NCBI RefSeq assembly: GCF_900111315.1
Contig: NZ_FOGU01000011.1
Span: 1-64,000 of the forward strand
Reading direction: 5' to 3'
Length of the DNA stretch: 64,000 nucleotides
DNA from: Tranquillimonas rosea
Lineage (GTDB): Bacteria; Pseudomonadota; Alphaproteobacteria; Rhodobacterales; Rhodobacteraceae
The notes beneath the pieces were generated by a model. It was given only the letters and a program-made list of their open reading frames with translations, had not been told where the DNA came from and ran no database searches. The position numbers and the translations under genes were made by a program. Position 1 is the stretch's first letter; each line of letters opens with the position of its first letter. This document shows positions 7,431-15,822 of the stretch, piece by piece.

Positions 7431-8411
7431 ATGTACAAGACGACGTTCGCAATTGCCGGGCTCGCCGGCGCCACGATGTCCTTCGCCGCCCAGGCACAGA
7501 CGACCTGGAACATGTCCGTCGTCTGGCCGGAAGGGAACTTTCACACCCAGAACGCGCTGCAATTCGCCGATGCCGTCGAAGAGGTGACAGGCGGCGACGT
7601 GGTCATCAACGTGCAGTCGGGCGGCGCGCTCGGGATCAAGGGCCCCGAGGGCATGGCCGCCGTCCGTGACGGGCTGGTGCCGATCGCCGATATCCTGATG
7701 AACCAGCAGGTTGGTGAGGCCCCCATCCTCGGCGTCGAAACGCTGCCCTATCTCGCGCCCACCATGTCGGACCTCGCGCTGTTGCACAAATTCTATCGCC
7801 CCAAGGTGGAAGAGGTGGCCGAGAGCATGAACCAGAAGCTTCTCTACATGGTGCCGTGGCCGGGGCAGGCGGTGTATTCCGAGAACGAGATCCAGAGCAT
7901 CGACGACCTTTCGGGCCTGCAAATCCGCGTCGTCGACGCCAACGGTCACGACTATTTCGAGGCGCTCGGCGCCGCGCCGCTCCAGATGCCGTGGGGCGAG
8001 GTCGTGCCGTCGCTCGCCGCCGGGACGATCTCGGGCGTCACGACGTCCTCTTCTTCGGGCGTCGATGGCGCGTTCTGGGAGTTCCTGGACCACATGAGCA
8101 CCTTCAACTGGCAGGCCTCGTCGAACATCGTCACCGTCAATCTCGACGCCTGGAACGGTCTCGACGCCGAGGACAGGGCGGCGATCGAAGAGACCGCCGC
8201 CGCGCTCGAGGGCGAGTTCTGGCTCAACTCGGCGCGAGAGGACGCCGAGAAGATCGCGACGCTGGAAGAGAACGGCATGACCGTCACCAGCCCGTCACCG
8301 GAGCTGCAGGACGAGCTTCTGGCCCGCGCAACGCCGCTCTGGGAGGCATTCATGGAGCGTGTGCCGGACTCGCGCGAGTACATCGACCAGTACCTTGAGG
8401 CCAAGGACTGA
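7431..8411 (+). CDS. TRAP transporter substrate-binding protein (DctP family)
   Basis: A 326-residue periplasmic receptor. Its signal peptide occupies about residues 1-23, with cleavage near AQA/QTTW. The DctP-fold arginine that normally pairs with a ligand carboxylate lies in SGLQIRVVD (Arg166). The start is the ATG at 7431. An upstream in-frame extension lacks any signal sequence and is rejected. It is first in a plus-strand operon with the two membrane subunits and pxpB/pxpC, so a carboxylated ligand such as 5-oxoproline or a relative is the best guess. Confidence 0.92.
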   Translation: MYKTTFAIAGLAGATMSFAAQAQTTWNMSVVWPEGNFHTQNALQFADAVEEVTGGDVVINVQSGGALGIKGPEGMAAVRDGLVPIADILMNQQVGEAPILGVETLPYLAPTMSDLALLHKFYRPKVEEVAESMNQKLLYMVPWPGQAVYSENEIQSIDDLSGLQIRVVDANGHDYFEALGAAPLQMPWGEVVPSLAAGTISGVTTSSSSGVDGAFWEFLDHMSTFNWQASSNIVTVNLDAWNGLDAEDRAAIEETAAALEGEFWLNSAREDAEKIATLEENGMTVTSPSPELQDELLARATPLWEAFMERVPDSREYIDQYLEAKD

Positions 8412-8437
8412 AGCCGCGTCCGTTCCGAAAGGCGGCC

Positions 8438-8458
8438 GTGGGGGGGCAAGCTCCCCAC
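8438..8458 (+). other. Intercistronic hairpin between dctP and dctQ
   Basis: GTGGGG and CCCCAC can form a 6-bp stem around a 9-base loop, 27 bases after the dctP stop. Such hairpins commonly protect the receptor mRNA or trim readthrough so that the receptor is made in excess over the membrane subunits. There is no T-run. Confidence 0.4.
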
Positions 8459-8493
8459 AGTCGCGACCATTCCCGCCCCGGAGGTTCCCTGAC

Positions 8494-9015
8494 TTGACCG
8501 AATACCGTCTCGCCGGCGTGGTGCGCCCGATCGACGTGCTGACCCAGGCGGCCCTGTATCTCTCGGCGCTGTGTCTGTTCGCGCTCTTCGGCTTCATCCT
8601 GTCCGAGGTGATCGCCCGTAACATCTTCGGGCGGTCGATCTCGTTCAGCTGGGACTATGCCGCCTACATGATGGGCGCCGTGTTCTTCCTCGCCTCGGGT
8701 GCCGCGCTGAGAAACGGGGTGCATGTCCGCGTCACCGCGCTGCGCGAGGTGCTGGCGCCGGGGATGCGCCGCGCGCTCGACATCCTGGCCTGCCTCGTCG
8801 GGATCGCGACGGTGGCGATGATCCTGTGGGCGCTGGCCGAGATGGCCTGGCTCAGCTACGGTCGCGGATCGCGGGCGGCGACCGTGTCGAAGACGCCGCT
8901 CTGGCTGCCGCAGGCGGCGATGGCGGCGGGGGCGCTGGTGCTATGGCTGCAGATGATCGCGCAGACGCTCCGTGTGCTGGCCGGCGGCACCCTGCACGGC
9001 GACGCGGCGGAATAG
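8494..9015 (+). CDS. TRAP transporter small permease subunit (DctQ family)
   Basis: A 173-residue membrane protein with four predicted helices (about residues 15-38, 50-68, 90-112 and 133-155). The DctQ motifs are EVIARNIFGRSISFSWDYA and NGVHVRV. I place the start at TTG 8494 because GGAGG lies 9 bases upstream and the homologous region begins there. An upstream in-frame ATG would read through non-coding spacer. It forms the QM membrane unit with the next gene, 4 bases downstream. Confidence 0.88.
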   Translation: MTEYRLAGVVRPIDVLTQAALYLSALCLFALFGFILSEVIARNIFGRSISFSWDYAAYMMGAVFFLASGAALRNGVHVRVTALREVLAPGMRRALDILACLVGIATVAMILWALAEMAWLSYGRGSRAATVSKTPLWLPQAAMAAGALVLWLQMIAQTLRVLAGGTLHGDAAE

Positions 9016-9019
9016 CGCG

Positions 9020-10324
9020 ATGGGCCAGATCGTCGCCGCCCTCGTGCTCTTCCTCGTCGTGCTGCTCGGCGCGGGCGTCTGGATCGGTCTGGGCCTGATC
9101 GGGGCCGGGATCGGGACGCTTTCAGTGTTCATGCCGCAGATGCCGGCAACCAAGCTTCTGGCGCAACAGCTGTGGAACAGCGCGACATCGCTGGAACTGC
9201 TGGCGCTGCCGCTCTTCATCCTGATGGCCGAGATCCTGTTCCGCACCCGGCTGGCGGAATCGCTGTTCAACGGGCTGGCGCCGTGGACCCGGCGCCTGCC
9301 GGGCCGGATGAGCCATATCACCGTGCTCGCCTCGACCCTGTTCGCCGCGGTGTCTGGATCGTCGGCGGCGACCACGGCCACGGTCGGGCGCATCACCGCC
9401 GGAGAGCTGCTCCAGCGGGGTTACGACCGGCAGATGGTCATCGGCTCGCTCGCGGGGGCGGGGACGCTGGGGTTCCTGATCCCGCCGTCGGTCATCATGA
9501 TCATCTACGGCGTGCTGGCCGAGGAATCGATCCTCAAGCTGTTCATTGCAGGCGTCATTCCCGGCGGACTGCTGGCCGGGGCCTACATGGTCTATCTCGG
9601 CGCGCGGTCGGTGATGAACCCCGCGCTGGTCGGCGAGGCGCTGCCGCCGACGAGCTGGTCCGAGAAGGTGCACGCGGCGCTCGGCCTTCTGCCGGTGCTG
9701 TGCCTGATCTTCGCCGTCATCGGATCGATGTACGGCGGCATCGCCTCGCCGACCGAGGCGGCGGCCGTGGGCGTCGCGGGGGCGATCGCGATCGGCGCGC
9801 TGCAACGCTCGCTGACGCCGCGCGGACTGATCGAGGCGACGCTGCTGGCCGCGCAGACCTGCGCGATGATAGGGCTGATCATCATGGGCGCGATGTTCCT
9901 GTCCGTCGGCCTCGGCTATCTCGGCGTGCCCCGCTTCGTGGCCGGCCAGATCGAGGCGCTGAACCTGTCGCCCTTTGCCCTGATCGTCGTGCTGCTGATC
10001 TTCTACGTGCTGCTCGGCTGCCTTATGGAGGGGATGTCCTGCATCGTGATGACCCTGCCGATCACCTTGCCGCTGATCCTTGCCGCGGGCTACGACAAGG
10101 TGTGGTTCGGCGTGTTTCTCGTACTGGTGGTGGAAATGGCCCAGATCACGCCGCCCGTCGGCTTCAACCTGATCGTGATCCAGCGCCTGACGGGCGACCG
10201 GATGGGGGCCGTCGCGCGCGCCGCGCTGCCGTTCTTCGCGATCATGGTGGCGATGGCCCTTCTGCTTGCGGTCGTGCCGCAGATTGCGACATGGCTGCCC
10301 GAGACGATGTCCAACAGGAACTGA
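9020..10324 (+). CDS. TRAP transporter large permease subunit (DctM family)
   Basis: A 434-residue polytopic protein of the ion transporter superfamily. Typical DctM signatures are SGSSAATTATVGRI, LIPPSVIMIIYGV and ITPPVGFNL. It carries out sodium-coupled uptake of the solute delivered by the receptor. The start at ATG 9020 follows the dctQ stop by 4 bases. The stop is one base before the pxpB start, so the transporter and oxoprolinase subunits are very probably translated from one message. Confidence 0.92.
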   Translation: MGQIVAALVLFLVVLLGAGVWIGLGLIGAGIGTLSVFMPQMPATKLLAQQLWNSATSLELLALPLFILMAEILFRTRLAESLFNGLAPWTRRLPGRMSHITVLASTLFAAVSGSSAATTATVGRITAGELLQRGYDRQMVIGSLAGAGTLGFLIPPSVIMIIYGVLAEESILKLFIAGVIPGGLLAGAYMVYLGARSVMNPALVGEALPPTSWSEKVHAALGLLPVLCLIFAVIGSMYGGIASPTEAAAVGVAGAIAIGALQRSLTPRGLIEATLLAAQTCAMIGLIIMGAMFLSVGLGYLGVPRFVAGQIEALNLSPFALIVVLLIFYVLLGCLMEGMSCIVMTLPITLPLILAAGYDKVWFGVFLVLVVEMAQITPPVGFNLIVIQRLTGDRMGAVARAALPFFAIMVAMALLLAVVPQIATWLPETMSNRN

Positions 10325-10325
10325 G

Positions 10326-11036
10326 ATGACGACGCCGGCCTTCCTTCCCTGCGGTGAGCAGGCGCTGAGCGTCGAGCTGGGCGACAGCATCGACCCCGAG
10401 ACGAACGCCACCGTCATCGCTCTTTCGCGGAACCTCGCCGACGCGCCGGTCGAAGGTGTGGTCGAGACCGTGCCGACCTATCGCTCGCTGCTCGTGCGCT
10501 ACGATCCCGGAACGATCCGGGGCGACGCGCTGGAAAAGGTGCTGACCGAACGCGTGTCGTCCCTCAACCGGCAGCAGGGCGCGGCGCGGCTGTGGCGGAT
10601 ACCGGTCGCCTATGGCGGCGAGGCGGGCTGCGATCTCGACGATCTGGCCGCGCAGAAGGAGATCGACACCGAAGAGCTGATCCGGCTGCACTCCGAGGCG
10701 GCGTATCGCGTCTACATGATCGGCTTCGCGCCCGGCTTCGCCTATCTGGGCGGTCTGCCGGAAATCCTGCACACGCCGCGCCTTGCGCAGCCGCGCCAGA
10801 ACATCGCGGCCGGCGCCATCGGCATCGGCGGCCAGCAGGCCAGCATCAACTCGGTCGCGGGACCGTCCGGCTGGCGCTTCATCGGCCAGACGCCGGTGCG
10901 TACATTCGATCCCGCGCGGGAGGTGCCGTTTCTGCTGGCCGCCGGCGACGAGGTGCGGTTCGAGCGTATCGCGGCGGACGAGGCCGAGAGGATGTCAGCC
11001 GAGGGCTACACCCCCGAGCCGGAGGCGGCGACATGA
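10326..11036 (+). CDS. pxpB: 5-oxoprolinase subunit B (KipI family)
   Basis: A 236-residue protein with the KipI/AHS1 signatures FLPCGEQALSVELG at the N-terminus and FAPGFAYLGGLPE near residue 140. It also has the GAIGIGGQQ and PGGWxxIGQT-type region (here PSGWRFIGQT). It forms the catalytic heteromer with PxpC and PxpA. Start ATG 10326 overlaps the preceding dctM stop region (TGAGATG). The end overlaps pxpC by four bases. Confidence 0.9.
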   Translation: MTTPAFLPCGEQALSVELGDSIDPETNATVIALSRNLADAPVEGVVETVPTYRSLLVRYDPGTIRGDALEKVLTERVSSLNRQQGAARLWRIPVAYGGEAGCDLDDLAAQKEIDTEELIRLHSEAAYRVYMIGFAPGFAYLGGLPEILHTPRLAQPRQNIAAGAIGIGGQQASINSVAGPSGWRFIGQTPVRTFDPAREVPFLLAAGDEVRFERIAADEAERMSAEGYTPEPEAAT

Positions 11037-12037
11037 GCCTGACCGTCCTTCAGCCCGGCCCCATGGTCACCGTGCAGGATGCCGGACGCTTCGGCCTGCG
11101 CGACTCGGGCGTCTCGGCGGCGGGCCCGATGGACGCGCCCGCGCACCGGCTGGCCAACGCTCTGGTCGGCAATCCGACGGGCGCCGCGGCGCTGGAGTTC
11201 GCCGGGATGGGCGGACGGTTCCGGGTCGAGACGGGCTGCCGGGTCGCGCTCACCGGCGTCACCGCGCCGCTGGAGATCGACGGGCAAGCCTGCGCCGCCA
11301 ACGCCGCCCACCGCGCCGATGCCGGGGCGGAGATCCGGATCGGGGCCGCCAGCGACGGTGTCTGGGGCTATCTCGCGCTGTCCGGCGGGATCGAGACCGC
11401 GCCGCTGATGGGCGCCCGTGCCACCCACCTGCGCGCCGGTCTCGGTCGCGCGCTCGAGGCCGGCGACAGCCTGCCGTTGGGCGCCACCGATCCCCAGGCG
11501 CCGTGCCTTGCCCTCGGCGGGCCGTTGCCCGACGAAAGCGGCCCGATCCGCGTGGTGCTCGGCCCGCAGGATGACCGCTTTTCCGATGAGATCCGCGCCC
11601 GCCTGTCCGACGCGGAGTTCACAGTCTCGTCCAAGCGCGACCGCATGGCGATGGTGCTGGACGATGTGACCCTTCCGGCCGAGCACGGTCACGACATCGT
11701 CTCGGACGGCACCGTGCCCGGCTCGATCCAGGTGCCGGCGTCGGGGCAGCCCATCGTGTTGATGGCCGAAAGCCAGACCACCGGCGGCTACGCCAAGATC
11801 GCCACCGTCATCGGGCCCGACCTGCCGCGCCTGGCGCAGATGGCGACGGGGACGCAGTTCCGCTTCGCCGTCCTTACCCGCGACGAGGCGGAAGAGGCAC
11901 TGATTGCCGCCCGCAGCGCCGAGGCCGAGCGTCTTGCCGCACTGCGCCCGCAGGCCGCCACGCGGCTGACATCGGAATTCCTGCTCAGCTGCGACCTGGT
12001 GGGTGGCGTCTGGCCCGGCGACGAGGTCGTGCCATGA
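11033..12037 (+). CDS. pxpC: 5-oxoprolinase subunit C (KipA, biotin-dependent carboxyltransferase-like)
   Basis: A 334-residue AHS2/KipA protein. Family landmarks are VQDAGRFGLRDSGVSAAGPMD at the N-terminus, SGGIET in the middle and SQTTGGYAKIATV near the C-terminus. It provides part of the PxpBC active site. ATG 11033 overlaps the end of pxpB (ATGA), and its own stop overlaps the next gene by four bases. This gives a tightly coupled run pxpB-pxpC-gntR-dehydrogenase-amidase-gntR. Confidence 0.9.
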   Translation: MSLTVLQPGPMVTVQDAGRFGLRDSGVSAAGPMDAPAHRLANALVGNPTGAAALEFAGMGGRFRVETGCRVALTGVTAPLEIDGQACAANAAHRADAGAEIRIGAASDGVWGYLALSGGIETAPLMGARATHLRAGLGRALEAGDSLPLGATDPQAPCLALGGPLPDESGPIRVVLGPQDDRFSDEIRARLSDAEFTVSSKRDRMAMVLDDVTLPAEHGHDIVSDGTVPGSIQVPASGQPIVLMAESQTTGGYAKIATVIGPDLPRLAQMATGTQFRFAVLTRDEAEEALIAARSAEAERLAALRPQAATRLTSEFLLSCDLVGGVWPGDEVVP

Positions 12038-12702
12038 TCCCCGGCAAACGGGCGCAGACGGCGCACCGCCAGATCATCAACATGATCCTCGCCGGCCATC
12101 TGCGGCCGGGCGACGCGCTGCAGGAGACCAAGCTGGCCGAACGCCTGGGCATGTCGCGCACGCCCGTCCGCGAGGCGGTGCGCCGGATCGAAAGCGAGGG
12201 GCTGGCCGAACAGAAGGGGCGGTTCCTCAAGGTGCGGCGGCCTACGCTGGACGAGATCGCCGAGGTGTTCGAACTGCGCCTCGCGCTGGAGCCGTGCGGT
12301 GCGGCGGCCGCCGCGACGACCTTGCCGCGCCAGCGCGTGATCGACATGGAGGCGCGGATCGACGGCCTGATCGCCCGCGGTCCCGTCACGGACGAGACCG
12401 GCTCGGCGCACGAGGATGTCGAGCATTGGGACGCCGACGACGCCTTCCACGGGACGCTGGCCCAGGCGAGCGGCAACCGCGCCATCGTGCAGGTCGTCCG
12501 GACGCTGCGGCGCCGGACCTGCATGTTCGACCACGCGCAGCTGCCCGAGCGTTTCGCCCTTGGCGTGCGCGAACACCTGGCCGTCATCGACGCCATCCAC
12601 CGGGCCGATACCGACGGCGCCGCCGCGGCGATGCGCCGCCATATCGAGAATGCCCGCGACGCGATCCTCTCGCGCCTGCACGACACCGGGAGCGCACCAT
12701 GA
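12034..12702 (+). CDS. GntR-family transcriptional regulator (FCD type)
   Basis: A 222-residue regulator. The winged helix at residues about 8-70 contains MSRTPVREAVRRIESEGL. The all-helical FCD ligand domain follows (about 80-215), with metal-binding-type residues in DAFHGTLAQ and REHLAVIDAI. It overlaps pxpC and the next gene by four bases each. As part of the operon it probably regulates its own transcription in response to the imported compound or an intermediate. Candidate operator sequence lies in the 7251-7430 gap. Confidence 0.9.
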   Translation: MIPGKRAQTAHRQIINMILAGHLRPGDALQETKLAERLGMSRTPVREAVRRIESEGLAEQKGRFLKVRRPTLDEIAEVFELRLALEPCGAAAAATTLPRQRVIDMEARIDGLIARGPVTDETGSAHEDVEHWDADDAFHGTLAQASGNRAIVQVVRTLRRRTCMFDHAQLPERFALGVREHLAVIDAIHRADTDGAAAAMRRHIENARDAILSRLHDTGSAP

Positions 12703-13649
12703 AGTGTCTGATCGTCCAGCACATCCACGAGGCGGCACTGGAACATCTGGCCGACAACGGGATCGAACCCGTGCTGGCCCCGCGGCCGGACATGGAGACG
12801 GTCGCACGGCTGATCCCGGACGTCGACGCGGTCATCACCCGCGATGCCGGCCTGACCGCGCCGGCCATCGCCGCCGCGTCGCGCCTGCGGGCGGTGGTGG
12901 TGCATGGCAGCGGTCACAACGCCGTCGACACGCAGGCGGCGACGGCGCACGGGGTGCTCGTGGCCAATACGCCGGGCCTGAACGCGACCTCGGTCGCCGA
13001 GCTGGCGCTGGGGCTGGCGATCTCGGCAGCGCGGGGCATAGCGGGCGGTGACCGGGCCGAGCGGGCGGGCGCCGCGGGGTTCCGCGAAAGCGCGACGTTC
13101 TCGGAGCTGACGGGCAAGACCGCCCTGATCGTCGGCTGGGGCGCCATCGGTTCGAAACTGGGGCGGATGCTGCGGGCGGCGCTGGGAATGACGGTGCTGA
13201 TCCATTCGCCCCGCGCGCGCGACACCGGCGACTTCCCGCATGTCGATCTGGCCGACGGGCTGGCGCAGGCGGACGTCGTGTCGCTGCACACGCCTCTGCG
13301 GCCCGAGACGCACCACCTGATCGACGCCGCGGCGCTGACCCGCATGAAGCCCGGCGCGGTCCTGGTGAACACCGCGCGGGCCGGCCTGATGGACGAGGCC
13401 GCGCTGGCCGCCGCGCTGTCCGAGGGGCGGCTGGCGGGGGCGGCGCTCGACGTCTACACGACGGGCGCACCGCAGGGGCCGCTGGGCGACTGCGGCAACG
13501 TGATCTTCACCCCGCATCTCGGCGCGACGACCGAGGATGCCCTGCGTGCGGTCGGGATTGGCGCGGCGACCACCGTGATCGAGGCGTTGCGGGGCAACGT
13601 GCCCGCCACGGCGCTCAACGCCGAGGCGCTGCGACGGGCGCCCGCATGA
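12699..13649 (+). CDS. D-isomer-specific 2-hydroxyacid dehydrogenase (NAD-dependent)
   Basis: A 316-residue dehydrogenase. The nucleotide-binding motif is GWGAIGSKLG (about 144-153). The catalytic arginine lies in NTARAGLMD and the catalytic histidine in FTPHLGATTE. It would interconvert a 2-oxo acid and a D-2-hydroxy acid. The start at ATG 12699 overlaps the GntR stop, and a longer upstream frame is a shadow of that gene. Its place between oxoprolinase subunits and an amidase suggests that ring opening of the imported compound yields an oxo or hydroxy acid, which is not explained by plain pyroglutamate breakdown. Confidence 0.88.
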   Translation: MKCLIVQHIHEAALEHLADNGIEPVLAPRPDMETVARLIPDVDAVITRDAGLTAPAIAAASRLRAVVVHGSGHNAVDTQAATAHGVLVANTPGLNATSVAELALGLAISAARGIAGGDRAERAGAAGFRESATFSELTGKTALIVGWGAIGSKLGRMLRAALGMTVLIHSPRARDTGDFPHVDLADGLAQADVVSLHTPLRPETHHLIDAAALTRMKPGAVLVNTARAGLMDEAALAAALSEGRLAGAALDVYTTGAPQGPLGDCGNVIFTPHLGATTEDALRAVGIGAATTVIEALRGNVPATALNAEALRRAPA

Positions 13650-14890
13650 GCGTCATCGCGACCACGATTGACAGGGTGCTGGAGCGGGTGAACGCGATAG
13701 GGACGTTAAAGGCCGGATTCAGTCGCCCGTCCTATTCGCCCGAGGAGGGTGCGGCGCACGAGGTCATCGCGGACGAGGCGCGGCATCTGGGCCTGACGCC
13801 CTGCCGCGACGCCGCAGGCAACCTGGCCGCTACGCTGCGCGGCGCCGACCCGGAGCGTACGCCGCTGGTGATCGGGTCGCATCTGGATACCGTCCACGCT
13901 GGCGGCGCCTATGACGGGACGGCCGGCGTCGCAGCCGGGGTGGCGCTGCTGGCCGCCCTGCGCGAGGGGGGCGGGATACCGCCCGCGGACATCATGCTGA
14001 TGGTCACGCGGGCGGAGGAAAGCGTCTGGTTTCCTGTCTCGTATATCGGCTCGCGCGCGGCGCTGGGGCGGCTGACGCGGGCGGATCTCGACGTCGTGCG
14101 GGCCGATACCGGGCGCCCGCTGGCCGATCACATGCGCGACGCTGGGCTCGACCCGGAGGCGGCGGTGCAGGCGCCCGCACCCCGTCCGGCGCGGTTCCTC
14201 GAGATGCATATCGAGCAGGGGCCGGTCCTGCACAGCGCGGACGAGCCGTTCGCTCTGGTGACGGGCGTGCGCGGGGGCTTGCGCTATCGGACCGCGCGGA
14301 TCGACGGCGTGTGGGCCCATTCCGGCGGCGCCCCGCGCGAGGGTCGGGCCGATGCCGTCGTCGCCTTCGCCGAACTGGTGCGCGGGATGAACGCGGCCTG
14401 GGACGCGGTGCTTGCCCAGGGTCACGATCTGGCCGTCACCTTCGGCCGCGTCGACGCGGCCGGGCCGCTGCACGCGATGGCCAAGGTCGCGGGCACGCTG
14501 GGCTTCTGTCTCGACATGCGGTCCGACGATCCGGCGGTGCTGGAGCGCGCCGACGCCATGCTGGCCGAGGTCGTCGCACGGATCGAGTGCGAGACGCCGG
14601 GCATCAAGGTCGATCTCGGTTCCCGGTCCCGCTCGACGCCGGTGCCGCTGCCTGCCGGGATGGCCGACGGGCTGGACCGTGCGGCGCGGCGGCTGGGCCA
14701 TGCGCCCCGCCGGATGCTGTCGGGCGGCGGGCACGACGCTGCGGCCTTCGCCGCCGCCGGGTGGGACAGCGCGATGATGTTCATCCGCAACTGGAACGGC
14801 AGCCATTGCCCCGAAGAGGGGATGGATCAGGCCGACCTTGCCCGCGCGGTCGAGGTCGTTCACGCCGCGGTGACGGAGGGGGATCTGTGA
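13646..14890 (+). CDS. M20-family Zn-dependent amidohydrolase (N-carbamoyl-L-amino-acid hydrolase / ureidoglycolate type)
   Basis: A 414-residue metallopeptidase-fold enzyme. Likely metal ligands and catalytic residues are His79 (GSHLDTV), Asp90 (YDGTAG), Glu124/Glu125 (RAEES), His188 (MHIEQGP) and the C-terminal SHCPEEGM. The dimerisation lid is inserted in the middle, around residues 205-325. The relatives split carbamoyl or amide C-N bonds after hydantoin, allantoate or pyrimidine ring opening. It overlaps the preceding dehydrogenase by four bases. With PxpABC in the same operon, it may remove the amino group released from a lactam or hydantoin. Confidence 0.87.
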   Translation: MSVIATTIDRVLERVNAIGTLKAGFSRPSYSPEEGAAHEVIADEARHLGLTPCRDAAGNLAATLRGADPERTPLVIGSHLDTVHAGGAYDGTAGVAAGVALLAALREGGGIPPADIMLMVTRAEESVWFPVSYIGSRAALGRLTRADLDVVRADTGRPLADHMRDAGLDPEAAVQAPAPRPARFLEMHIEQGPVLHSADEPFALVTGVRGGLRYRTARIDGVWAHSGGAPREGRADAVVAFAELVRGMNAAWDAVLAQGHDLAVTFGRVDAAGPLHAMAKVAGTLGFCLDMRSDDPAVLERADAMLAEVVARIECETPGIKVDLGSRSRSTPVPLPAGMADGLDRAARRLGHAPRRMLSGGGHDAAAFAAAGWDSAMMFIRNWNGSHCPEEGMDQADLARAVEVVHAAVTEGDL

Positions 14891-15519
14891 CCGAAGCGCG
14901 GGAACAGACGGCTTACCAGGATATCAAGGCCGCGATCCTTGATGGCCGGATCGAGGCGGACACGATCCTGAGCGAGCGTTCACTCGCGGTGGAGTTCGGC
15001 GTCTCGCGCACGCCCCTGCGGGGGGCGCTGTCCCGGCTCGAACGTGAATCGGTGATCGCCCGGCTCGAGAACGGGGCGCTGCTGGTGCGCTCGGTCTCGA
15101 TCGAGCACCTGCTCGAGATCGTGCAGCTGCGCGCCATCCTCGAAGGCACGGCGGCCCGCCGGGCGGCGGAGCGCGGCTCTCATGCGGCGCTCGACGCCTC
15201 GGCCGAGGAGATGCGGCGGTTCGCGGACGGCGCGACGGTCGGGTTCGACACGTTCTGGGCCGCCGACGACAGGTTCCACGACGCGGTGGCCGAGGCGGCG
15301 GGCTATGCGCTGTTGCCCGGCATCCTGGCCGAACAGCGCGCGACGGCGCGGCGCTGCACGATCACGCGCGTGCACGACCGCTTCGACGAGCAGGCGCGCG
15401 AACATCTCGCGGTGGTCGAGGCCATTCTCGCGGGCGACGGCGATGCCGCCGAGGCGGCGATGGAACGGCATTTCGACAACGTGCGCCGACGCTTCCTCGA
15501 CTGGCTGGGGCGGCAGTGA
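14887..15519 (+). CDS. GntR-family transcriptional regulator (FCD type), second copy in operon
   Basis: A 210-residue regulator with a winged helix (FGVSRTPLRGALSRLERESV, about residues 37-57) and an FCD domain (DDRFHDAVAEAAG, REHLAVVEAILAGDGDAA). GTG 14887 is the chosen start because it overlaps the amidase stop (GTGA) and matches the family N-terminus. It is not a close duplicate of the regulator at 12034. Two GntR sensors in one operon suggest that two ligands are read, for example the imported substrate and a product. Confidence 0.86.
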   Translation: MTEAREQTAYQDIKAAILDGRIEADTILSERSLAVEFGVSRTPLRGALSRLERESVIARLENGALLVRSVSIEHLLEIVQLRAILEGTAARRAAERGSHAALDASAEEMRRFADGATVGFDTFWAADDRFHDAVAEAAGYALLPGILAEQRATARRCTITRVHDRFDEQAREHLAVVEAILAGDGDAAEAAMERHFDNVRRRFLDWLGRQ

Positions 15520-15558
15520 AGGCCGGCGGGGCCGTTCGGGGACAGGCCGGGGACCGGA

Positions 15559-15581
15559 GCGCAAGACGACGGGTCTTGCGC
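15559..15581. terminator. Hairpin between convergent genes
   Basis: GCGCAAGAC and GTCTTGCGC form a 9-bp stem with loop GACGG, between the end of the GntR gene (15519) and the end of the small membrane protein gene (15596, minus). It has no clear T-run. It could serve both directions. Confidence 0.45.
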
Positions 15582-15595
15582 CCCCGCGGCGCGGT

Positions 15596-15739
15596 TCAGA
15601 CGCGCAGGAAGTGGACGATCAGACCGAATGCGAACGCCCCGATGATCACCGACATGAGCTTGACCAGGTAGTACGGGCTGGGCTCCTTCGGGTTCAGGTC
15701 GTCCCACATTCGAGCGATCGTGTTGCGCATGTTCGGCAT
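15596..15739 (-). CDS. 47-residue single-pass membrane protein
   Basis: A small protein with a hydrophilic N-terminus rich in charged residues (RMWDDLNPKEPSPYY). One hydrophobic helix (about residues 25-45, MSVIIGAFAFGLIVHF) ends at LRV. The start at ATG 15739 is preceded by an AAGGG-type ribosome site. The longer reading frame upstream would be a shadow of the transglycosylase gene. A clean signal-anchor pattern and good codon use support it as a real gene. The function is unknown. The neighbour upstream on the same strand is the lytic transglycosylase. Confidence 0.55.
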   Translation of the reverse strand: MPNMRNTIARMWDDLNPKEPSPYYLVKLMSVIIGAFAFGLIVHFLRV

Positions 15740-15822
15740 GTGATCGGGCCCTTTCTGCCTTCTGGCTAATGAATGACGTAATGGATTTGCAGGCAAAGAC
15801 AAACGCGGGCCCTCCTGCGGGC

